From contig CAIUEQ010000210.1 of NCBI GenBank assembly GCA_903898215.1, positions 1-7,283 on the forward strand: 7,283 nucleotides of DNA, read 5' to 3'. The notes beneath the pieces are model-generated. The model searched no databases and was not told the origin of the DNA. It was given only the letters and a program-made list of their open reading frames with translations. The stretch is from an uncultured Bacteroidota bacterium (GTDB lineage: Bacteria; Bacteroidota; Bacteroidia; UKL13-3). The first letter of the stretch is position 1. Each line of letters begins with the position of its first letter. This document shows, in pieces, positions 1 through 6,354 of this stretch. A program made the position numbers and the translations under genes.

Positions 1-13
1 CTTTTAAAAATTT

Positions 14-1141
14 ATGCTGATGTCTGTAAATAAAATTCATATTGTTTCATTCGACAATCCATACCCTCCAAATTATGGTGGTGTAATAGATGTGTTTTAC
101 AAACTAAAAGCGTTGCATGAACTCGGTATTAAAATCACACTGCATGCTTTTGAATACGGAAGAAAACCAACACCTGAACTTAATAAATTTTGCGAAAAGG
201 TTTACTATTACGAACGCAGAACTTTTGTAAATCCGTTTATCGGTTCGTTACCTTACATTGTTTCAACCCGCAAAGATGAAACGCTTCTTGAAAACTTATT
301 AAAAGACAACTCTCCTATATTATTTGAGGGTTTGCATACTTGCTATTTTCTCGATCATCCTAAGTTGAAAAGCCGACATAAAATTGTAAGGATGCATAAT
401 ATAGAACACGAATATTATGCTAAGTTGGAAGAAGTTGAAAGCAATTATTTTAAGAAATATTTTTTTAGCAAAGAAGCTTCGAGGTTAAAAACATATGAGA
501 ATGTTTTAAAGCATGCTAACTTGATCTTAGCCATTTCACACAATGATGAAAAATATTTGAATCAACATTTTAAACATGTAAAATATATAGCAGCATTTCA
601 TCCAAACGAAAATGTAACCAGTATTTCAGGTAGTGGTGATTATTGCTTATACCATGGAAAATTAAGTGTTGGTGAAAATGATGAAGCTGCTCGATTTTTA
701 GTTGAAAAAGTTTTTAATGATCTAACCATTCCTCTTTTCATAGCTGGAGATAAACCATCTGCTGCTTTAAAAAAAGCTGTCGAAGGAAAACCTCATATCA
801 TATTATTTGAGCATATTTCAACAGAACAAATAAATGAGTTGATACAAAAAGCACAGATAAATATATTGCCAACATTTCAAAACACCGGTATCAAACTTAA
901 ATTAATCAATGTATTGTTTCAGGGAAGATTTGTGATTGCAAATGATATGATGGTGCGAAATACAGGTTTGGAAAACTTATGCATCATTTCAAACAAAGCA
1001 AACGAATTTAAGGAAACGATCAAGGAAATAATGACGCAAACATTTGATGGAAAAGAAATTCAAAAACGAGAAGTTCAACTTAAATCTCAATTTGAAAATC
1101 GTTCAAACGCGACCCTCCTAATTGAAACCTTAAAACAATAA
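14..1141 (+). CDS. Glycosyltransferase, GT-B fold (GT4-like), 375 aa
   Basis: This is probably a cytoplasmic glycosyltransferase that moves a sugar from an activated donor to a surface glycan or other acceptor; neither substrate can be told from the sequence. The N-terminal half has the GT-B opening seen in GT4-like enzymes: a beta strand (IHIVSF, residues 8-13), then NPYPPNYGG (15-23) and a helix that ends in LHELGI. A conserved-looking RMHNIEHEYY lies at 126-135 and LILAISHND at 170-178. The C-terminal donor-binding half shows LYHGKLS (212-218), LFIAGDKPS (241-249) and GIKLKLIN (292-299). The two Glu of the usual EX7E motif are Thr291 and Asn299. A start at ATG 20 (MSVNKIH) is as good as ATG 14; neither has a visible ribosome binding site, and only 13 bases lie upstream. 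The gene ends one base before the convergent ftsE stop. The glycosyltransferase call is confident, the family is less certain and the substrate is unknown. Confidence 0.82.
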   Translation: MLMSVNKIHIVSFDNPYPPNYGGVIDVFYKLKALHELGIKITLHAFEYGRKPTPELNKFCEKVYYYERRTFVNPFIGSLPYIVSTRKDETLLENLLKDNSPILFEGLHTCYFLDHPKLKSRHKIVRMHNIEHEYYAKLEEVESNYFKKYFFSKEASRLKTYENVLKHANLILAISHNDEKYLNQHFKHVKYIAAFHPNENVTSISGSGDYCLYHGKLSVGENDEAARFLVEKVFNDLTIPLFIAGDKPSAALKKAVEGKPHIILFEHISTEQINELIQKAQINILPTFQNTGIKLKLINVLFQGRFVIANDMMVRNTGLENLCIISNKANEFKETIKEIMTQTFDGKEIQKREVQLKSQFENRSNATLLIETLKQ

Positions 1142-1142
1142 T

Positions 1143-1835
1143 TTAAACAGCACTCACTGAAGCTGTTTCTTTTACAGTTCCATTTTCGCATTTTAAAATC
1201 CTACCGGGAAATTTTTGAATAATACGATAATCATGGGTAGCCATTAAAACTGAAGCATCTCTTTGGCTAATTTGAATCAACAGATTCATAATATCATCGC
1301 TAACTTTTGGATCAAGATTTCCTGTTGGCTCATCTGCAAGTATTATTTCAGGTCGATTTAATAATGCCCGAGCAATTACAACTCTTTGCTGTTCTCCACC
1401 ACTTAATTCATGTGGCATTTTAAAACCTTTGGTGGAAAGTCCAACTTCTTCAAACACTTCATTGATCCTCACTTTCATATCAACTTCATTTGTCCAACCA
1501 GTTGCCTCCAAAACAAAATGTAAATTATCAAATACACTTCTATCAGTAAGCAACTGAAAGTCTTGAAATACTATTCCAAGTTTTCTTCTTAAAAAAGGAA
1601 CCTGTTTAGGTGTTAATGTAGTAAGATCAAAATCAGCAATGTTTCCGGAACCTTTTTCTAAAAAGAGTTCTCCGTATAAAGTTTTCAACAGGCTTGATTT
1701 CCCGCTTCCTGTCTGTCCTATAAGGTAAACAAACTCTCCACGTTTAATTTTAATATCTACATCAGAGAGAATAAGGTTGTGTCCCTGAAACACAGAAACA
1801 TCCGTTAGGTCTATTACAATATTATTTTCCATCAT
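1143..1835 (-). CDS. ftsE: Cell division ABC transporter ATP-binding protein FtsE, 230 aa
   Basis: This is the cytoplasmic ATPase partner of the membrane protein FtsX; in characterised bacteria the FtsEX complex drives peptidoglycan hydrolase activation at the division site. All ABC ATPase motifs are intact: Walker A GQTGSGKS (40-47), Q-loop Gln91 in VFQDFQLL, signature LSGGEQQ (144-150), Walker B ILADEP with catalytic Glu169, D-loop NLDP (173-176) and switch His201 in ATHDY. The stretch QDFQLLTDRSVFDNL is typical of FtsE, and this separates it from LolD and MacB relatives, which are the main alternatives. The length is normal for the family. The start is ATG 1835-1833, whose last two bases begin the overlapping stop of the upstream gene (ATGA), so translation is probably coupled; a second ATG follows at once. 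No ftsX lies next to it here. The 3' end faces the glycosyltransferase gene. Confidence 0.9.
   Translation of the reverse strand: MMENNIVIDLTDVSVFQGHNLILSDVDIKIKRGEFVYLIGQTGSGKSSLLKTLYGELFLEKGSGNIADFDLTTLTPKQVPFLRRKLGIVFQDFQLLTDRSVFDNLHFVLEATGWTNEVDMKVRINEVFEEVGLSTKGFKMPHELSGGEQQRVVIARALLNRPEIILADEPTGNLDPKVSDDIMNLLIQISQRDASVLMATHDYRIIQKFPGRILKCENGTVKETASVSAV
1145..1173 (+). terminator. Possible intrinsic terminator of the glycosyltransferase gene, inside the ftsE 3' end
   Basis: A perfect 7-bp inverted repeat, AAACAGC (1145-1151) and GCTGTTT (1162-1168), encloses a 10-base loop and is followed by CTTTT. It starts four bases after the glycosyltransferase stop codon and lies wholly within the last codons of the oppositely oriented ftsE. 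The stem has only three G-C pairs and the T tract is interrupted, so it would be a weak terminator. A 7-bp repeat of this kind can also arise by chance in AT-rich DNA. Its position at the end of a gene is the main support. Confidence 0.4.
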
Positions 1836-2035
1836 AAGTCTATCTTTTTGATTTTACCAAAAGGTATTTCTTCAATAATTGCAAGTATCCGATGTTGCTT
1901 GTCTAAAAGACCACATTTATCGAGTGCTCTTTCAGGCCTGTCGGTACGGAAATAGGCAATCAACGTAAAATTGTCATCACGTAACTGCACGTAATCAGGT
2001 ATTTTTGCCTTGCCTTTAATTTTGACGATATACAC
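1832..2035 (-). CDS. Small protein of unknown function, co-transcribed with ftsE, 67 aa
   Basis: I do not recognise this family. The product is a small, soluble-looking, basic protein with alternating beta strands: YIVKIKG (2-8), FTLIAYFRT (23-31), then a helix-like DRPERALDKCG (32-42) and RILAIIEEIPFG (49-60). It has no signal peptide or membrane segment and only one Cys (41), so it probably acts in the cytoplasm. The start is GTG at 2035-2033; no in-frame ATG is available, and the frame is AT-rich and uninformative upstream. Its TGA stop overlaps the ftsE ATG by four bases, the classic sign of translational coupling, and this makes a chance open frame unlikely. The first protein of an ftsE operon with no ftsX nearby may be linked to FtsE function, but that is inference from position only. 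Confidence 0.72.
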   Translation of the reverse strand: MYIVKIKGKAKIPDYVQLRDDNFTLIAYFRTDRPERALDKCGLLDKQHRILAIIEEIPFGKIKKIDL

Positions 2036-2079
2036 TATAAAAAAATTATTAAACTGTAGGCGATATTATTAAAATACTA

Positions 2080-2087
2080 TATAATTG
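2080..2087 (+). promoter_or_regulatory. Candidate -7 element of the lipoprotein gene promoter
   Basis: TATAATTG followed by CACCAC is one mismatch from TAnnTTTG, and its downstream bases resemble the TTTGCACC context often seen at Bacteroidota promoters. Transcription would begin near 2094, about 15 bases before the ATG at 2109. No convincing -33 TTG is present at the expected distance. The element also argues against translation starting at the TTG (2085-2087) within it. Confidence 0.45.
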
Positions 2088-2092
2088 CACCA

Positions 2093-2122
2093 CAAAAATA
2101 TATTTATTATGAGACATATCAG
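2093..2122 (-). promoter_or_regulatory. Candidate leftward promoter for the small gene and ftsE
   Basis: Read on the minus strand, TATTTTTG (2100-2093) matches the Bacteroidota -7 consensus TAnnTTTG exactly. A CTG (2122-2120) sits 19 bases further upstream, one mismatch from the -33 TTG. Transcription would start near 2086 and give a leader of about 50 bases before the GTG. The motif is short and common in AT-rich DNA, so this is a candidate only. It lies within the 5' end of the divergent lipoprotein gene. Confidence 0.4.
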
Positions 2123-3869
2123 TCAGATTTTTTATTACGTTCTGTTTATTTCGGTAGTATTTATCAGTTCATGTAGTGTGAACACGAATATGCTGAACAA
2201 CAACTACACGGTAGCTCCAAATCCACTGGAAATGAAGGGCGATTCAGTACAAATTAACATGAGTGCAACCGTTCCGGAAAAATCAATCAATCCTAAGGCA
2301 AACGTACAGTTTCAGCCTTATTTAAGAACACCAAAAGGTGATGTTCTTTTAAAAGCTATCACAATTGGTGGCGAAGCTGTATTAGAAAATGTTGACTTTA
2401 AAGTGAGTTCAAAAACTGGTGGTAAAATTAACTTCAGTGATAAAATCGCTTACACTCCCGACATGAAAAGAAGTACTTTATATCCTTCTTTCGCTGTAAA
2501 AATGGGAGCTGAATATAAAACTTTAGAAGCAGCAAAAGGAAAAATTGCAATTGCACCAAAGGCCCTGGCTGAAGGAACAATGGCTACTTCTTTAATGGCT
2601 AAACCATCCGAATTAGTTTCCGGAGATGGTACACCATATACTGCTAGTACAGCTAGTAAATCAGTGAATGTTTATTTCTTAATCGACAAAGATAAATTCA
2701 ATCCTAATTTTAAAATCGCAAAATTATTTGATAATAAAAAACAAATCGAAGAGTTGAAAAAACTTTTAATATCTGATAAAACTTGGGCTGTAAAAGGAAT
2801 CTCAATAAATGCTTTTGCATCTCCAGACGGAGAATTAAAAAGAAACGAAAACTTATCGAAAGGACGTGAAGAGTCTTCTTTTAATTATTTTAAAAAAGAA
2901 CTTAAAAAACTTGGTTTCACTGAAGCCAACGATTCAAACATGTCTAGAGGATTTACACTTTCTGAAGATTGGGCTGGATATATCAAAGCAATCGAGGCTT
3001 CTACTCATGCAGATAAAGATGCTGTAATTGCAATGATTAAAAGCACACCTAATGATGATGAAAAAGAAGCAAGAATCAGAAAAGATTTTAAGAAATTTTA
3101 TGATGCTACAAAAAACACTTTGCTTCCACCATTACGCAGATCAGAACTTGTTGTTAAAGGTCAAACTCCATTAAAAACAGATGATGAATTAAAAGCGTTA
3201 ATGCCAACTCTTGATCAATTGAACGATATTGAGCTTTTACATCTTGCTTCAATTATTACTGATAACGCTCAAAAAATTGCAATCTATAATTCATTTATCG
3301 CTAAACTTCCAAACGATTGGAGAGGATATAATGATCTTGCTACTGTTTACTTAAGTTCAAACGACTATACAAATGCAATGACTAACTTAGAAAAAGCAAA
3401 TTCACTTTCTCCTGAAAATGGTGTAGTTAGTGCAAATATGGGAATTGTATACAAATCAAAAGGTGATTATGCTAAAGCTGAAAAATCATATAAAGCAGCT
3501 GAAAGCAAAGGCATTGATGTTAATTATAACTTAGGTGTTCTAAACATTAAAAAAGGAAACTACTCTGAAGCTATTAACAATTTAAATAAATCAGGTGTAA
3601 AAGATTTTAATGCTGCTCTAGCTGAATTATTAAACGGAAATACTGACGGTTGTAAAACTATACTTGACAACTTGAAACCTGAATCAAAAGATTGGAGCTG
3701 CTATTATTTAAGAGCCGTAGCATCAGCACGTGCAAACAACTCTGACGAAACTGCTGCTAATCTTACACGCTCAATTCAATTAAATGCAGATGTTCGTAAC
3801 ATGGCTAAAGATGATGTGGAGTTTATGAAAATGTGGAGTAACCCTGCTTTTCAAGGAGCTATCAAATAA
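2109..3869 (+). CDS. Lipoprotein with OmpA-like domain and TPR repeats, 586 aa
   Basis: This is probably an envelope lipoprotein facing the periplasm. The start is ATG 2109: it gives a compact lipoprotein signal peptide (hydrophobic residues 7-19) ending in the lipobox ISSC, with lipidated Cys22. The in-frame TTG at 2085 would add eight residues and falls in the likely promoter. Residues 40-185 form a beta-rich region of unknown type. Residues 186-280 resemble an OmpA C-terminal domain: VNVYFLID (187-193), then ISINAFASPDG (231-241) and NENLSKGR (246-253). The position of the usual peptidoglycan-contacting Asp is Ser238, while the Arg is kept (Arg253). TPR-like repeats fill 402-561, with units at 402-435, 436-469, 470-497 and about 530-561; NYSEAINNL and DYAKAEKSY show the helix pattern. 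The gene stands alone, with its own promoter candidate and a strong terminator. It may scaffold an envelope complex, but its partner is unknown. Confidence 0.85.
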   Translation: MRHISQIFYYVLFISVVFISSCSVNTNMLNNNYTVAPNPLEMKGDSVQINMSATVPEKSINPKANVQFQPYLRTPKGDVLLKAITIGGEAVLENVDFKVSSKTGGKINFSDKIAYTPDMKRSTLYPSFAVKMGAEYKTLEAAKGKIAIAPKALAEGTMATSLMAKPSELVSGDGTPYTASTASKSVNVYFLIDKDKFNPNFKIAKLFDNKKQIEELKKLLISDKTWAVKGISINAFASPDGELKRNENLSKGREESSFNYFKKELKKLGFTEANDSNMSRGFTLSEDWAGYIKAIEASTHADKDAVIAMIKSTPNDDEKEARIRKDFKKFYDATKNTLLPPLRRSELVVKGQTPLKTDDELKALMPTLDQLNDIELLHLASIITDNAQKIAIYNSFIAKLPNDWRGYNDLATVYLSSNDYTNAMTNLEKANSLSPENGVVSANMGIVYKSKGDYAKAEKSYKAAESKGIDVNYNLGVLNIKKGNYSEAINNLNKSGVKDFNAALAELLNGNTDGCKTILDNLKPESKDWSCYYLRAVASARANNSDETAANLTRSIQLNADVRNMAKDDVEFMKMWSNPAFQGAIK

Positions 3870-3888
3870 TTTTTAATAAACAATATTT

Positions 3889-3922
3889 AAAAAGCCTTCT
3901 CAAAATGAGAGGGCTTTTTTTT
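3889..3922 (+). terminator. Intrinsic terminator after the lipoprotein gene
   Basis: AAAGCCTTCTC (3891-3901) pairs with GAGAGGGCTTT (3907-3917) through 11 pairs, one of them a G-T wobble, across a 5-base loop (AAAAT). The stem runs into eight T in a row (3915-3922). It starts about 20 bases after the lipoprotein stop codon. It is a textbook rho-independent terminator and isolates the gene from queA. Confidence 0.92.
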
Positions 3923-3938
3923 GTCCTAAAATCAGTAG

Positions 3939-3968
3939 TTGACAAATGCTTAAATAATTGTATTTTCG
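3939..3968 (+). promoter_or_regulatory. Promoter of the queA-ispD operon
   Basis: A TTG (3939-3941, within TTGACA) is separated by exactly 19 bases from TATTTTCG (3961-3968), one mismatch from the Bacteroidota -7 element TAnnTTTG. Transcription would start near 3975 and leave a leader of about 75 bases before the queA ATG. Its place just after the upstream terminator and the correct spacing make it the best-supported promoter in the window. Confidence 0.6.
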
Positions 3969-3995
3969 CCCTTCAAAATTTTACGTATTTTAGGC

Positions 3996-4015
3996 TGAGG
4001 TGTGCATCAATCTCA
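3996..4015 (+). other. Small hairpin in the queA leader
   Basis: TGAGGTG (3996-4002) can pair with CAATCTCA (4008-4015) across the loop TGCAT, with one bulged A and one G-T pair. It ends 34 bases before the queA start codon. There is no T tract after it, so it is not a terminator. It could affect mRNA stability or translation, or be chance. It does not look like a preQ1 riboswitch. Confidence 0.22.
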
Positions 4016-4049
4016 TTATCACTTAAGCAATTAATCATAAAAATCATAA

Positions 4050-5096
4050 ATGAAATTATCCCAATTTAAATTCAACTTTAGCGACAGCCTTATTGCAAAA
4101 CACCCTGCTGATGTAAGACACGATTCGAAATTAATGGTGCTCGACAGAAAAAAACAAAAAATCGAGCATAAGCATTTTAACGATATCCTGAAATATTTTA
4201 ATGATAAAGATGTTTTTATTTTAAATAATACCAAGGTTTTCCCTGCAAGACTATACGGTTGTAAAGAAAAAACCGGTGCTAAAATTGAAGTTTTCCTACT
4301 TCGTGAATTGAATAAGGAAATGAAATTATGGGATGTTTTAGTTGATCCTGCAAGAAAAATTCGTGTTGGAAATAAATTATATTTTGGGGACGATTCATTA
4401 GTTGCAGAGGTTGTAGATAACACCACTTCTCGCGGTAGAACAATTCGTTTTTTGTTTGACGGTACCGATGAAGAACTCTGGAAAATTATTGACAGATTAG
4501 GAGAAATGCCTATTCCAAGATATTTAAATAGACCTGTTGAAAAGGCTGATAAAGAAAGATTTCAAACAATATTTGCTCAAAAAGTTGGTGCCGTTTCTCC
4601 TCCTAGTGCAGGTTTACATTTCACCAAAGAGTTAATGATGCGATTGGAAATTAAAGGGATAAATTTTGCTGAATGTACTTTACATAATGGTTTAGGAGCT
4701 TTTCGTCCTGTGGAAGTTGAGGATCTTACCAAACACAAAATGGATTCTGAATATTTTGAGATGCCTCCCGATACAGCTAAAATCGTAAATAATGCTTTAG
4801 ATGAAAAACGTAAAATTTGTGCTGTTGGTTCATCTGTTATCAGAGCAATTGAATCATCGGTTTCATCTACAAACAGACTAAATCCCGGAAGCGGCTGGAC
4901 TGATAAATTTATTGCTCCCCATTATGATTTCAGGATTGCCAATACAATGGTAACAAACTTTCACCCACCTGAATCTACATTGATGATGATGAGTGCTGCA
5001 TTTGCCGGTTATGATTTTTTGATGGAAGCTTATGAAGAAGCTCTTAAGAAAAAATATAAATTCATGGCTTATGGCGATGCAATGCTGATTATCTAA
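4050..5096 (+). CDS. queA: tRNA preQ1(34) S-adenosylmethionine ribosyltransferase-isomerase QueA, 348 aa
   Basis: QueA transfers and isomerises the ribosyl part of S-adenosylmethionine onto preQ1 at the wobble base of tRNAs with GUN anticodons, giving epoxyqueuosine; it acts in the cytoplasm. Family motifs appear in order along a full-length protein: LNNTKVFPARL (58-68), KERFQTIFAQ (168-177), GAVSPPSAGLHFT (180-192), TLHNGLGAFRPV (210-221), LTKHKMDSE (226-234), MVTNFHPPESTLMM (300-313) and the C-terminal YGDAMLI (341-347). The usual AAPTAGLHF is SPPSAGLHF here, a mild change. The start at ATG 4050 gives the expected N terminus (MKLSQFKF) and follows an A-rich stretch with no Shine-Dalgarno. 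No other queuosine genes are in the window, and the base may be made elsewhere or salvaged. ispD follows after 22 bases, so the two are likely co-transcribed. Confidence 0.95.
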   Translation: MKLSQFKFNFSDSLIAKHPADVRHDSKLMVLDRKKQKIEHKHFNDILKYFNDKDVFILNNTKVFPARLYGCKEKTGAKIEVFLLRELNKEMKLWDVLVDPARKIRVGNKLYFGDDSLVAEVVDNTTSRGRTIRFLFDGTDEELWKIIDRLGEMPIPRYLNRPVEKADKERFQTIFAQKVGAVSPPSAGLHFTKELMMRLEIKGINFAECTLHNGLGAFRPVEVEDLTKHKMDSEYFEMPPDTAKIVNNALDEKRKICAVGSSVIRAIESSVSSTNRLNPGSGWTDKFIAPHYDFRIANTMVTNFHPPESTLMMMSAAFAGYDFLMEAYEEALKKKYKFMAYGDAMLII

Positions 5097-5118
5097 TAAT
5101 CAGTTTTTGGGCAATAAA

Positions 5119-5802
5119 ATGCAACTCGACCTTACTAAAAAATATGCTCTTATAGTTGCCGGTGGCAGCGGAAAACGCATGGAATCCGGTATACCAAAAC
5201 AGTTTCTACCATTAAAGGAAAAGCCTGTATTAATGCATACCATCGAAGCTTTTCATAAGATACAAGGAATTGAAATCATTGTAGTCTTGCCTGCTTCAAA
5301 CATGGAAGATTGGAAAAAAATATTACTTCAATATTCATTTTCAATAAATCATATTTTGGTTGAAGGTGGAGAAACTCGGTTCCACTCAGTTTTAAACGGT
5401 TTGCAAAAAGTTGAAAACGAAAGTATCGTTGCAATTCATGACGGAGTAAGGCCATTCATTTCATCAGAAATAATTCAAAAGTCATTTGATATTGCATCTC
5501 AAAAAGGAAATGCAATTGCTGCAGTAAAACTAAAGGATTCAATTAGAGAGATGACAATAACTGGTTCATCTAAAAATGTTAATCGAAATAACTACTTCTT
5601 AATTCAAACTCCTCAAACTTTTCAATCATCAATCATTAAGGATGCTTATCAAAAAGCAACGCATTATAATTTCACTGATGATGCAAGTGTTGTAGAAGAA
5701 ATATCAGGAGTAAAAATAAATTTATTTGAAGGTGATTACAGGAACATCAAAATAACTACACCTGAAGACTTGATTATTGCCTCAGCTTTTCTTGCCTCTT
5801 AG
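5119..5802 (+). CDS. ispD: 2-C-methyl-D-erythritol 4-phosphate cytidylyltransferase IspD, 227 aa
   Basis: IspD joins CTP and 2-C-methyl-D-erythritol 4-phosphate to make CDP-methylerythritol plus pyrophosphate, the third step of the MEP isoprenoid pathway. Its product feeds quinones and undecaprenyl carrier lipid. Visible motifs are the CTP-binding LIVAGGSGKRM (11-21), PKQFLPL (26-32) with the conserved Lys, GGETRFHSV (83-91), IHDGVRP (106-112), TPQTF (164-168), TDDAS (186-190) and NIKITTPEDL (209-218). I take ATG 5119 as the start: a TTG at 5107 in the same frame adds only four residues and is less likely. The length matches the family. It follows queA by 22 bases with no terminator or clear promoter between them. 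Its stop codon overlaps the convergent rfbC stop. TarI-type cytidylyltransferases are the nearest alternative, but the motifs fit IspD. Confidence 0.93.
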   Translation: MQLDLTKKYALIVAGGSGKRMESGIPKQFLPLKEKPVLMHTIEAFHKIQGIEIIVVLPASNMEDWKKILLQYSFSINHILVEGGETRFHSVLNGLQKVENESIVAIHDGVRPFISSEIIQKSFDIASQKGNAIAAVKLKDSIREMTITGSSKNVNRNNYFLIQTPQTFQSSIIKDAYQKATHYNFTDDASVVEEISGVKINLFEGDYRNIKITTPEDLIIASAFLAS

Positions 5803-5841
5803 AACGGACTTATAAAATCTCTTAATAGCGGAAGTTCTAAG
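5798..5841. repeat. Inverted repeat at the convergent ispD/rfbC ends
   Basis: CTTAGAAC (5798-5805) and GTTCTAAG (5834-5841) are perfect 8-bp complements around a 28-base loop. A second pair, GACTTA (5807-5812) and TAAGTC (5838-5843), is nested in the same stretch and would compete with it. The left arm contains both stop codons. It may slow RNA polymerase or form a shared weak terminator, but there is no T tract, and an 8-bp repeat with a loop of this size is expected a few times by chance in a window this long. Confidence 0.3.
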
Positions 5842-6341
5842 TCTTTATCAGAGATGATGGGTTCTGATACATTCCAGTTAATAGCAATATCCTCATCGTT
5901 CCATCTAATCCCACCTTCACTCATCTTGTTATAATAATTAGTGCATTTATATTCAAAAATTGTGTTGTCTTCGAGAGTAACAAACCCATGCGCAAAACCT
6001 GGTGGAATCCATAATTGCAGAAAATTGCTTTCGCTCAATTCCAACTTGAAATGATGTCCAAAAGTTAGCGAATGTTTTCTAATGTCTACAACAACATCAA
6101 TTACAGCTCCTTTTACAACTCTAACAAGTTTACCCTGATCAAAAGGTGGTGCTTGAAAATGCAAACCTCTAAGTGCATTTTTTTGAGACAATGATTGATT
6201 ATCTTGAATAAAATCGAATTCTATTCCGGCACTTTTATATCGATCGGCATTATATGGTTCAAAAAAATATCCCCTCGGATCGTAAAATACCTGTGGCTTA
6301 ATGACCAAAACTCCTTCTATGATAGTTTTCTGAATTTCCAT
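5799..6341 (-). CDS. rfbC: dTDP-4-dehydrorhamnose 3,5-epimerase RfbC/RmlC, 180 aa
   Basis: This cytoplasmic cupin enzyme epimerises C3 and C5 of dTDP-4-keto-6-deoxy-glucose, the third step of dTDP-L-rhamnose synthesis for surface polysaccharide. Motifs: FYDPRGYFFE (19-28), FIQDNQS (44-50), LRGLHFQ (57-63) with the catalytic His61, GKLVRVVKG (70-78), the cupin stretch WIPPGFAHGF (111-120), FEYKC (129-133) with the conserved Tyr131, and ISDKD (163-167), which should supply the Asp partner of the His. The length is normal for the family. The closely related 3-epimerase or 5-epimerase enzymes share these motifs and cannot be fully excluded. rfbA, rfbB and rfbD are not in the window, so the pathway is split or continues elsewhere. 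The start ATG 6341-6339 gives the standard N terminus (MEIQKT). The gene is divergent from the coiled-coil gene and convergent with ispD. Confidence 0.92.
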   Translation of the reverse strand: MEIQKTIIEGVLVIKPQVFYDPRGYFFEPYNADRYKSAGIEFDFIQDNQSLSQKNALRGLHFQAPPFDQGKLVRVVKGAVIDVVVDIRKHSLTFGHHFKLELSESNFLQLWIPPGFAHGFVTLEDNTIFEYKCTNYYNKMSEGGIRWNDEDIAINWNVSEPIISDKDLELPLLRDFISPF

Positions 6342-6354
6342 GTTAGTTTTTGGG

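Noticed and set aside
1143..1835. LolD or MacB-type exporter ATPase instead of FtsE
   Set aside because: The QDFQLLTDRSVFDNL stretch and the overall length fit FtsE, and no LolC/E or MacB permease is adjacent.
2085..2108. Upstream TTG start for the lipoprotein, adding eight residues
   Set aside because: The TTG lies in the candidate -7 element, and the ATG at 2109 gives a better lipoprotein signal peptide.
3969..4049. preQ1 riboswitch in the queA leader
   Set aside because: No recognisable preQ1-I or preQ1-II pattern with its A-rich tail and pairing was found; only a small unrelated hairpin is present.
4031..4426. A 131-codon open frame on the minus strand opposite the start of queA
   Set aside because: It lies fully opposite a well-supported queA, has a low-complexity Ser/Leu/Phe-rich product with no domain, and has no promoter or partner. 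It is a shadow of the queA reading frame.
5102..5114. The 13-base AGTTTTTGGGCAA before ispD, repeated at 6345-6357 before rfbC
   Set aside because: The two copies lie in opposite roles relative to their genes (same strand as ispD, opposite to rfbC), and a T-rich 13-mer can recur by chance. No third copy was seen.
5107..5118. Upstream TTG start for ispD, adding four residues
   Set aside because: ATG 5119 is only four codons on and gives the normal IspD length; nothing supports the TTG.
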